Positions 52,530 to 58,822 of a stretch of DNA of 64,000 nt are shown here, in pieces (the first letter of the stretch is position 1; each line of letters starts with the position of its first letter). The translations under genes and the position numbers were made by a program. Where the stretch lies: positions 1,612,001 to 1,676,000 of the forward strand of contig OZ244944.1 in assembly GCA_965222335.1 (NCBI GenBank). Direction: 5' to 3'. The notes below the pieces were generated by a model. That model did no database searches, was not told the DNA's origin, and worked only from the letters and a program-made list of their open reading frames with translations. This DNA comes from G965222335 sp965222335 (lineage in GTDB: Bacteria > Pseudomonadota > Gammaproteobacteria > Pseudomonadales > Halieaceae).

Positions 52530-53680
52530 ACCTCGTCACCGCTCACGGTGGCCGGGCCATTGGGGTCCGCCAGGGAGGTCACTTCCACCGGCATGCCCGG
52601 ACGGACCTGCTGCAGCCCGCGCACGATGACCCGGTCTCCGGCATCCACGCCCCGCCGCACCAGCACCCTGGCACCAAAGCGGTCACCGAGATCGACATTG
52701 CGCCGCTCCACCTGGTTGGCGGCATTGACCAGCAGAACGAAGCTACCCTGTTGATCCGCCTGCACCGCGGCCTGGGGCAAGAACAGGGCCTCCAGCTCGT
52801 GGGTGTCGCGCAGGATGACGCGCACATACTGCCCCGGCACCAGCAGGGAGTCGGGGTTGGGGATGCTGGCGCGCGCCTCCATGGTGCCGGTCGCGGTGTC
52901 GATGCGATTGGCGAAGTAATCGATCTTGCCCGTTTCGGGATACAGGGTGCCGTCGGTAAGCTCCAGGGAGACCTCGATCGCTTCCATGGCCTCGACGCCG
53001 ATATCCCCACCGCGGGCGACTTCCGCGCCGACCCGGGCCACGTAGGTTGCCTCGCTTACCTGAAACAGCGCCTCGATCGGGTCGATACTGACCAGAGTGG
53101 TGAGGTCGCCCGAGTTGGGGCCCACCAGGTCCCCCGGACTGGCGCGGCTGCGCCCGATGCGACCGGTGATGGGGGCCTTGATGGTGGTGTAACTCAGATT
53201 GACCTCGGCGCTGGTCACCTGGGCCCTGGCGGCTTCAATGCGCGCGTCCGCGTCCAGCTTGCGCGCGGTGAGATCATCCATCTCGGCCTGGGAAATCGCG
53301 CCCCGGGGCAGCAACTCCTTGCCGCGCTGGTAGTTGCGCTGCGCATTGGCCTGGGTCGCCACCGCGGCTGCCAGTTCCGCCTTGGCCCGGGACAGGGCCG
53401 CCTCGTACTCGGAACTGTCCAGGGTGTAGAGCACCGCGCCCGCCTCCACCAGCTCGCCTTCGCGGAAATTGCGCGCGGTGAGATAACCGGTAACCCGCGC
53501 CTGTATCGCCACATCCTCGCGCGCCTCCAGGCGGCCGACGAAGGTGGAGCGGGGCTGGTAAGGCGCCTGTACCACCTCATCCACCACGACCCGCACGGTC
53601 GGGCGGAAAGGCGCGTCCTCACTGCAGGCCGAGAACAGCCCCAGCAACAGCACAGGCAACAACAAATACAGGTATCGCAT
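52526..53680 (-). CDS. RND periplasmic membrane-fusion lipoprotein
   Basis: A 384-residue adaptor. The lipobox FSAC gives acylation at about residue 19. The barrel-sandwich half-motifs (GRLEAREDVAIQARVTGYL and VNLSYTTIKAPITGRIGRS) flank a helical hairpin (SEYEAALSRAKAELAAAVATQANAQRNYQRG), followed by beta-barrel and membrane-proximal domains. It links the pump to an outer-membrane channel. The ATG that opens the lipoprotein signal was chosen over an ATG ten codons upstream. Confidence 0.93.
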   Translation of the reverse strand: MRYLYLLLPVLLLGLFSACSEDAPFRPTVRVVVDEVVQAPYQPRSTFVGRLEAREDVAIQARVTGYLTARNFREGELVEAGAVLYTLDSSEYEAALSRAKAELAAAVATQANAQRNYQRGKELLPRGAISQAEMDDLTARKLDADARIEAARAQVTSAEVNLSYTTIKAPITGRIGRSRASPGDLVGPNSGDLTTLVSIDPIEALFQVSEATYVARVGAEVARGGDIGVEAMEAIEVSLELTDGTLYPETGKIDYFANRIDTATGTMEARASIPNPDSLLVPGQYVRVILRDTHELEALFLPQAAVQADQQGSFVLLVNAANQVERRNVDLGDRFGARVLVRRGVDAGDRVIVRGLQQVRPGMPVEVTSLADPNGPATVSGDEV

Positions 53681-53723
53681 CAACCACCCCCGGGCAGAAT
53701 CCCCCTCCACTGTAGAACAAAAA

Positions 53724-53736
53724 GGGGACGGATACC
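53724..53736. repeat. GGGGACGGATACC repeat, solo copy
   Basis: One copy of the 13-base core GGGGACGGATACC lies in the spacer upstream of the efflux genes, in the same orientation as the first arm of the hairpin at 53752-53787. It belongs to a family of six copies in this window. Confidence 0.8.
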
Positions 53737-53751
53737 TATTTGCGGAAAATC

Positions 53752-53787
53752 GGGGACGGATACCTACGTTAATTGGTATCCGTCCCC
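53752..53787. repeat. Perfect hairpin of two inverted GGGGACGGATACC repeats
   Basis: GGGGACGGATACC (53752-53764) and GGTATCCGTCCCC (53775-53787) are exact inverted copies separated by 10 bases, giving a 13-bp stem. The same core returns three times near 58.3-58.5 kb. The form, an imperfectly spaced palindromic intergenic repeat with AATT flanks, resembles REP sequences mobilised by REP-associated tyrosine transposases (RAYT); no such transposase is in the window, so the link is inferred. Confidence 0.85.
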
Positions 53788-53866
53788 TATCAATCCGCTG
53801 CCGGCGTGCCCGATACAGCGGGGCAGGCTCTCCTGCCTCTCGCGATCTACCTTACATCCTGTACAT

Positions 53867-53897
53867 AAAAAGGCCGCGGCACTTGCGTGTCGCGGCC
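53867..53897 (-). terminator. Intrinsic terminator of the cytochrome c5 gene
   Basis: On the minus strand GGCCGCGACACGCAAGTGCC leads into the closing arm CGCGGCC, then five T residues. It is about 27 bases after the cytochrome c stop codon. Confidence 0.88.
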
Positions 53898-53923
53898 TGG
53901 GAAGTTCTGTGGTTCGGCGGGGC

Positions 53924-54346
53924 TTAGCGGCTTTTTTCGACCATGTAGTCGACCGCGGCAATGACTTCTTCATCAGAGCAGTTCATGCAGCCGCCCTTGG
54001 CCATCATGCCGGTCCCGGGGATTCCTTTGACGCCGCTCTCGTGCAGCGTGTCCATGCCCTTGGCGATGCGGTCCGCCCAGGCCACCACGTCACCGGTCTT
54101 GGGGGCGCCGCCGGCGCCGGTGCTGTGACAGGCCATGCACGCGGCATTGTAGACTTCTTCGCCGCTGCGGGGCCCGCTGTCCGCGGCAATCGCTACGCCG
54201 CCGCAGCTGCTGTCACCCTTGAGGCAGACCTCGCCCACCGGGGCGATGCGCTCCTCAATGGCGGCGCGCTGGCTGTCGCTCAGTTCCACGGCAGTCGCCG
54301 ATACGGCACCTACCAGGGCCAGGACGGTCACAACTTGTCTAAACAT
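53924..54346 (-). CDS. Cytochrome c5 family protein
   Basis: A 140-residue exported monoheme cytochrome. The signal peptide (VTVLALVGAVSATA) is followed by a linker and a cytochrome c5-type domain with the heme motif CMACH, a distal Met in GTGMMAKGG, and a C-terminal CMNCSDEE disulfide pair typical of c5. It transfers electrons in the periplasm. A strong terminator ends the transcript. In a phototroph it could reduce the photosynthetic reaction centre or a terminal oxidase, but that is unproven. Confidence 0.9.
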   Translation of the reverse strand: MFRQVVTVLALVGAVSATAVELSDSQRAAIEERIAPVGEVCLKGDSSCGGVAIAADSGPRSGEEVYNAACMACHSTGAGGAPKTGDVVAWADRIAKGMDTLHESGVKGIPGTGMMAKGGCMNCSDEEVIAAVDYMVEKSR

Positions 54347-54485
54347 GGGCTCGGGTCCTCACTTCAAGAGGCGCGCATTATAGCCACTTCTGCCCCGCGG
54401 TAAAACACGCCGCGAGGGCACTGGCAGGCCGCGGAGTAACCGGGCTAGTATGGGCGGCCCCGCATACGCCAGAAAGAGGTAATCC

Positions 54486-55121
54486 ATGAAACTCTACACT
54501 TTTGACCCTGCACCCAATCCACGCCGGCTGCAGCTGTTTATCGACTACAAGGGCCTTCAGATCGACACCGAGCAGGTCGACCTCATGGCCAAGGAGCAGC
54601 TGGCGGACAAATTTCGCGCGGTCAATCCCGCCTGCACGGTGCCCGCGCTGGTGCTGGATGACGGCAGCGTCCTGAGCGAGGTGATTGGCGCCTGCGTCTA
54701 TCTTGAGGAACAATTCCCGGACAAACCCCTGCTGGGTACCAACGCCCTGGAAAAAGCGCGGGTGTTCAGCTGGGACCACCAGCTGTTCAATACCGGCATG
54801 ACTGCAGTGGCCGAGATCCTGCGCAACGGCAATCCCGCCTTCGCCGGGCGCGCCCTGCCGGGCCCGGCGGAGATCCCGCAGATTCCGGAGCTTGCAGAGC
54901 GCGGCCGGCTGCGCCTGGGGCTGGCCTGGAAAGGTATCGACAGGGCCCTTGGAAGCTCACCATTCCTGGCCGGGGAACAGGTGTCCCTGGCGGATATCGA
55001 CCTGCTGGTGCTGAGCGAATTCTGTGGCTGGGTCAAGGAGTCCGTGCCAGAGGATTGCAGCAACATCCACGCCTGGCTGCCCCGGGCCCGGTCCGCCCTG
55101 GGAGTCGATGGCAACAGCTAG
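54486..55121 (+). CDS. Glutathione S-transferase family protein
   Basis: A 211-residue GST. The thioredoxin-fold N-terminal domain opens KLYTFDPAPNPRRLQLFIDYKGL, with Asn/Pro at the glutathione site, and VPALVLDDGSVLSEVIGACVYLEE gives the cis-Pro and the Ser-containing gamma-Glu site. The helical C-terminal domain includes LAGEQVSLADIDLLVL. gshA in this window supplies the gamma-glutamylcysteine step. Its 3' end overlaps the start of the DUF3080 gene by 14 bases. Confidence 0.92.
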   Translation: MKLYTFDPAPNPRRLQLFIDYKGLQIDTEQVDLMAKEQLADKFRAVNPACTVPALVLDDGSVLSEVIGACVYLEEQFPDKPLLGTNALEKARVFSWDHQLFNTGMTAVAEILRNGNPAFAGRALPGPAEIPQIPELAERGRLRLGLAWKGIDRALGSSPFLAGEQVSLADIDLLVLSEFCGWVKESVPEDCSNIHAWLPRARSALGVDGNS

Positions 55122-56154
55122 CAGGGCCGCCGCGGCGCTCCTGCTGCTGTCGCTGCTCGGCGGCTGCGGCGGGCCCGACGCCCCCGCGACACGGTTCGAT
55201 GACTACCTGCAACGCCTGGCGCGGCCCCTTGAGGTACAGGCGCCGGCCGTCACCGCGCCGCGGGTCGCCCGCCCCCCGCCGGTTGCCAGCCTGCGCCGGG
55301 AGATCGTCCCCGGCAACCTGGGCGCCCTGGACTTTCTCGCCCTCACCGGCTGCGAGGTGCAAATTACCCTGGGTAAACGCAACAGCAGCCTGGGGCGCCT
55401 GGCCAGCGCGTCCCAGCGCTTGCTGCTGGACCTGGAATACCTGCGCCTGGCGCCGGCCTGTATTACCCACCTGGCGTCAGAGGGTCAGGCAGACCTGGCC
55501 ACCAGCCTGCGCGAGGCCCAGGCCCTGAAGCAGGAGCAGCTGCCCGCGCTGATCTTCAATGCCACCCTGGGCAGCGCGGAGTTCCGCGAGTTCTGGCGCG
55601 CGCCCGCCGGACTCGGGGAATACCCCGCCACGACCAGCAGCCTGGTGGTCACCGCCCTGGAGCGGATCCTGGGGAACGCACGGCGCTGGCTGGCCGGGGA
55701 CTACCGCGCGGACAATCTCGCCTTTGAACTGGATCTGAGCGAGGTGGCCAAAGGTGATGGTGGCGCGCTGCTCGCCTCACTTGCGCTGCAGGACGCCGCG
55801 CTGGGGGCCGCCAATGAAATGCTGCGCGAGCATGCCGCCCGGGGGCCGCTGTGCGCTCCCCTTCTGCGGCCCGCTGCTGCCGACATCCTGCCGACAGTCG
55901 TGCGCAAATTCTTTATCGGCGAGATTCAGCCCTGGTCGGCGCGCATCGGGCAGCGCCAGTTCGCCCTGCTGTCGCCGCTGCGGGACCTGGAAACGCTGTT
56001 GGCCCCGGCCGTCCCCGAGAACTACCTGGCGTGGCGGGAGCAGCGTCGACAGCGGGTCGCAGCGGGCACCCGCGCGCCGAAGCAGCACGTGGCAGCCTTA
56101 CAGGAATTTCTGGAATCCTGCGGTGAATCCCCGCTGACCGGGGGCGGGGCCTAA
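55108..56154 (+). CDS. DUF3080 family lipoprotein
   Basis: A 348-residue protein of the DUF3080 family. The signal MATASRAAAALLLLSLLGGC ends in a lipobox (LGGC), followed by a short Gly/Pro linker and a mostly helical domain starting RFDDYLQRLARPL. Function is unknown. The start overlaps the GST gene by 14 bases, so it is translationally coupled, and its stop overlaps that of the convergent BLUF gene in CTAA. Confidence 0.83.
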   Translation: MATASRAAAALLLLSLLGGCGGPDAPATRFDDYLQRLARPLEVQAPAVTAPRVARPPPVASLRREIVPGNLGALDFLALTGCEVQITLGKRNSSLGRLASASQRLLLDLEYLRLAPACITHLASEGQADLATSLREAQALKQEQLPALIFNATLGSAEFREFWRAPAGLGEYPATTSSLVVTALERILGNARRWLAGDYRADNLAFELDLSEVAKGDGGALLASLALQDAALGAANEMLREHAARGPLCAPLLRPAAADILPTVVRKFFIGEIQPWSARIGQRQFALLSPLRDLETLLAPAVPENYLAWREQRRQRVAAGTRAPKQHVAALQEFLESCGESPLTGGGA

Positions 56155-56648
56155 GCCATACTCCGGAACAGGTACATCAGCCGCCGTGAACGCGTGATCT
56201 CGCGCAGCACCCCGCTGGGCTTGACCCCCTTGGTAAGGAAGTCCGAGTAGCCCGGCAATAGACTGAGGTCGACCCCGTCCAGTTCCAGGAAACCCATGCG
56301 CCAGTCGGCGAACTCCCGGGCCGAGGCCGCATCTTCAAACAGGACCTCGACCCGCTTGTGCCGCGGGTCCTTGACGATCTTTTCAAACAGGGCCAGCACC
56401 TCTTCACGCTCGCCCTCGATCACCTGGAAGAAAGACTCCTCCCGGTGCAGGAGCACGCCGCTGATACCCAGCTTTTCATTGGTGGTGCGCGCGGTGTTCA
56501 GCAGATCCAGGAGTTCTGCTGCACTGAGGGGCCAGGACTGCGTGCTGACGTAACCGAGCTGGAATATGGCCATGGGGTCGCCCTGTGCTTGCCCCGACGC
56601 CCGATCCTCTTCCTCACGTGCGGTCGAAACTGCTTTTCGCTCTGTCAT
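56151..56648 (-). CDS. BLUF-domain blue-light photoreceptor
   Basis: A short BLUF protein that binds FAD and senses blue light. Counting from the internal Met at 56573 the key residues fall at Tyr8, Asn32, Gln50, Trp91 and Met93, the canonical BLUF numbering, in GYVS, ARTTNEKLGISGVLL, FFQVIEGE and DWRMGF. A C-terminal helical tail of about 45 residues follows. The domain start could therefore be 56573; 56648 gives a 25-residue charged extension, preceded by GGAGAGG and by a two-codon ATG-CAA-TGA frame whose stop overlaps this start. It is divergent from acsF and shares its palindromic operator region, which suggests a role in light control of pigment synthesis. Confidence 0.9.
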   Translation of the reverse strand: MTERKAVSTAREEEDRASGQAQGDPMAIFQLGYVSTQSWPLSAAELLDLLNTARTTNEKLGISGVLLHREESFFQVIEGEREEVLALFEKIVKDPRHKRVEVLFEDAASAREFADWRMGFLELDGVDLSLLPGYSDFLTKGVKPSGVLREITRSRRLMYLFRSMA

Positions 56649-56740
56649 TGCATACGCGCCCTCTCCGGCGCGGGCCCCTCGGGCCTGTGGCGGATCGGGC
56701 CCGGTACGGGCAACTGAATCCACCTTGTTATCTTCAGTGT

Positions 56741-56783
56741 AGTAAACTATTATTTACATACAAGCAGTAAATTAATATTTACA
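56741..56783. promoter_or_regulatory. Two PpsR-like palindromes in the acsF/BLUF promoter region
   Basis: AGTAAACTATTATTTACA (56741-56758) and AGTAAATTAATATTTACA (56766-56783) share the form AGT-N12-ACA and a GTAAA-N6-TTTAC palindrome, 7 bases apart. The PpsR/CrtJ consensus is TGT-N12-ACA, often as two sites about 8 bases apart, so only the first base differs. The spacer is very AT-rich for this genome. The sites lie 33-75 bases before acsF and just upstream of the BLUF gene, so both could be controlled together. Confidence 0.62.
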
Positions 56784-56815
56784 CTATCTGGCCACCAGCC
56801 AGTGCAGGAGCCGAC

Positions 56816-57874
56816 ATGCAAGCTACCGAGGCTAATACCACCGACACCACCCAGGAGGCGGTGCGCAGCGAATTGCTGTCACCGCGATTTTACCGCACCG
56901 ACAACGCCGCCCTGGACAAACTGGACGTAACACCTGTACGCGCCGAATGGGATGCCATGATGGCAGAGTTCACCGGCGACGGAAACATCGACCACTTCCG
57001 GCAGAAGCCCGGCGCGAGCCCCGACTGCCTGGATCACGACCCCGCCCTGAAGGCAGAATTCCTCGACTTCCTGGTGAGTTCCATCACTTCCGAGTACTCC
57101 GGATGCGTGCTCTACCGGGAGATCGAGAAGAGCGCCGAGAACCCGGAAATGGAGGCCCTGATGGGCTACATGGCCCGGGACGAGTCCCGCCATGCCGGCT
57201 TTATCAACAAGGCCCTCAAGGAACTGGGTGTCGCGGTGGACCTTGGCCTGCTCAAGCGCGAGAAAAAGTACACCTATTTCCGCCCCAAGTTCATCTTTTA
57301 CGCCACCTACCTGTCGGAGAAAATCGGCTACGCCCGGTATATCACCATATACCGCCACCTGGAGCGCCACCCGGAGAACCGTTTCCACCCGATCTTCAAC
57401 TGGTTCCAGGAGTGGTGTAACGACGAGTTCCGCCACGGCGAGGCCTTCGCCCTGATGATGCGGGCCAAGCCCGAACTGCTGCGGGGTCACAACAAGCTCT
57501 GGATCCGCTTCTTCCTGCTCGCGGTCTACGCCACCATGTACGTGCGCGACCACGACCGCCCGGAACTCTACCGGGCCCTGGGCATGGACACCACGGAGTT
57601 CGACTACAAGGTGTTCGAGATCACCTCGGCGATCACCCGGCAGGTCTTCCCCCTGACCCTGGATATCGACAACCCGGCCTTCCGCAAGGGCCTCGAGCGC
57701 CTGCGCACGATCAATGCCTCGCTGCAGGCCGCCAAGGCCGAGCGCGGCCTGTTCGCCAGGCTGCGCCAGGTCGGCTGGTCCATCGCCGGCTTCGCCACCT
57801 TCGCGCGCCTCTACGTGCTGCCCACGCAGTCCAACGAACTGCCGGAAGCCACGCGCATGGTCCCGGCCTGGTAG
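56816..57874 (+). CDS. acsF: Aerobic Mg-protoporphyrin IX monomethyl ester cyclase AcsF
   Basis: A 352-residue diiron enzyme that uses oxygen to form ring E of bacteriochlorophyll. Iron-binding Glu/His clusters are visible in VLYREIEK, ARDESRHAGFINKAL and NDEFRHGEAFAL. Length and sequence match AcsF/BchE-independent cyclases. CAGGAG lies 7 bases before the ATG. An intrinsic terminator follows, so it is a single-gene transcript, separated from the bch genes by a repeat-filled spacer. It shows that bacteriochlorophyll is made aerobically here. Confidence 0.96.
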   Translation: MQATEANTTDTTQEAVRSELLSPRFYRTDNAALDKLDVTPVRAEWDAMMAEFTGDGNIDHFRQKPGASPDCLDHDPALKAEFLDFLVSSITSEYSGCVLYREIEKSAENPEMEALMGYMARDESRHAGFINKALKELGVAVDLGLLKREKKYTYFRPKFIFYATYLSEKIGYARYITIYRHLERHPENRFHPIFNWFQEWCNDEFRHGEAFALMMRAKPELLRGHNKLWIRFFLLAVYATMYVRDHDRPELYRALGMDTTEFDYKVFEITSAITRQVFPLTLDIDNPAFRKGLERLRTINASLQAAKAERGLFARLRQVGWSIAGFATFARLYVLPTQSNELPEATRMVPAW

Positions 57875-57904
57875 CATTTCGCCGCTGGTAAGTGCCTTGT
57901 AGCT

Positions 57905-57938
57905 AAAGCCCCGGGTATTCAGTGCTTGGGGCTTTTTT
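57905..57938 (+). terminator. Intrinsic terminator of acsF
   Basis: AAGCCCC and GGGGCTT form a 7-bp stem around a 15-base loop, followed by six T residues. It starts about 30 bases after the acsF stop codon. Confidence 0.88.
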
Positions 57939-58035
57939 GTGCTTGACCGGGTTTTGAGTCGGCTGACCCCAGCTTGTCAGGGCCGTGGATTGTCAGGGCT
58001 ATGTAGCCCCGATCACGCGCGCGCGACACCCGGAG

Positions 58036-58111
58036 CCCTCCCGGGACACGCCGTGAATCCGTCCTTGGAGGCTCGACAGCGGCATCCATGCCGCTGACGG
58101 TCCCGGAAGGG
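58036..58111. repeat. Cloverleaf-like palindromic element A
   Basis: Outer arms CCCTCCCGGGAC (58036-58047) and GTCCCGGAAGGG (58100-58111) pair with one mismatch. Inside is the perfect hairpin AGCGGCAT-CC-ATGCCGCT (58078-58095). Read on the opposite strand, element B at 58344-58427 has the same order of parts, including GGACACG near one end and TGACGGTCC near the other, so they are two copies in opposite orientation. No coding potential. Confidence 0.75.
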
Positions 58112-58264
58112 CCCCGCGCGCCTCACGCGCTCTCACGGTGGTCAGCCCAATCCGAAGCGCTTCGTATCCGAGCAACTGGAATCTTGTTTACCGGCAGTGC
58201 TACGAAGTAGCCATCAAGCAAGCGCACTGTCTGCAGCAAACAAGCTGCAAGTCGAAGATTATTT

Positions 58265-58277
58265 GGTATCCGCCCCC
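58265..58277. repeat. GGTATCCG repeat copy between elements A and B
   Basis: GGTATCCGCCCCC differs from the family core GGTATCCGTCCCC by one base and is preceded by ATT and followed by TATTGAC. It lies between the two cloverleaf elements. The surrounding stretch 58112-58343 has no supported gene; one 79-codon frame on the minus strand lacks any recognisable features. Confidence 0.65.
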
Positions 58278-58343
58278 TATTGACCCGACGTCGATTCCGG
58301 CCTGTTGAAGTCTTGTGCCACTGCAGGGCGTGAGCTGCGGGTG

Positions 58344-58427
58344 CGCCTCCCCGGACCGTCACCGGCCATGGACGGCCGGTGCCGAGCGCGACAGGGATGT
58401 CACGCTTTCAGCGTGTCCGGGGAGGCG
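58344..58427. repeat. Cloverleaf-like palindromic element B, inverted to A
   Basis: Perfect 13-bp outer arms CGCCTCCCCGGAC (58344-58356) and GTCCGGGGAGGCG (58415-58427) enclose two hairpins: ACCGGCC-ATGGAC-GGCCGGT (58361-58380) and CACGCT-TTC-AGCGTG (58401-58415, sharing one base with the outer arm). The three-stem layout mirrors element A in reverse orientation. Confidence 0.78.
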
Positions 58428-58479
58428 TATCCCCAGTTCGCGCCCGGGCGACGGAGTGCCACTCGAAGACTCTAAAGCC

Positions 58480-58546
58480 TAATTGGTATCCGTCCCCAAT
58501 TTACCAAGCTACAACGGGGAATTAATTGGTATCCGTCCCCAATTTA
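58480..58546. repeat. Two direct 24-bp copies of the GGTATCCGTCCCC repeat
   Basis: Identical 24-base units lie at 58480-58503 and 58523-58546, each with the core GGTATCCGTCCCC flanked by TAATT and AATTTA, separated by 19 bases. On the minus strand the unit begins TAA, and that TAA of the right copy is the stop codon of the small membrane protein gene at 58544. Confidence 0.88.
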
Positions 58547-58822
58547 GCGCCAGCGGCTGCGGAGGTCGCAGAGGTGCGCCAGCAGGGATAGCGCGAGCAG
58601 GAGGAAGAGGGCCGGGCCGGCGGTGGCCTGGCTGAGGCGCAGGGCGCCGACCAGGGTGGCGCCGGCGGCGAGATTGGGCAGGAGTGCGGCGGGGGCGATG
58701 CCGCGGCCGGTGCTGCGGTGCAGGGCGATCAGGGCCACGGCCTCCACGCAGACCAGCAGCAGGATAAAGTCGAATAGGCGGCCGCTGCTGACCCAGGCCG
58801 CGAGCAGGCCCTCCGGGCTCAC
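58544..58822 (-). CDS. Small three-helix membrane protein coupled to bchP
   Basis: A 92-residue protein with three hydrophobic helices (about residues 16-35, 44-62 and 68-85) and a basic C-terminus (DLRSRWR). The GTG start overlaps the bchP stop (GTGA), so it is translationally coupled to the end of the bchG-pucC-bchP unit. I do not recognise the family. Position makes a role in pigment synthesis or photosynthetic membrane assembly likely. The stop codon is supplied by the intergenic repeat, so the original C-terminus may have been longer. A longer frame upstream only repeats bchP in another frame. Confidence 0.65.
   Translation of the reverse strand: MSPEGLLAAWVSSGRLFDFILLLVCVEAVALIALHRSTGRGIAPAALLPNLAAGATLVGALRLSQATAGPALFLLLALSLLAHLCDLRSRWR

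Noticed and set aside
58123..58362. A 79-codon frame on the minus strand in the repeat-filled spacer
   Set aside because: It runs into the arm of element B and through a GGTATCCG repeat copy, and has no features of a real protein.
53724..58546. Composite transposon carrying acsF
   Set aside because: The bracketing repeats are 13-24 base REP-like units with no transposase or target-site duplication, so block movement as a transposon is not supported, only possible rearrangement.
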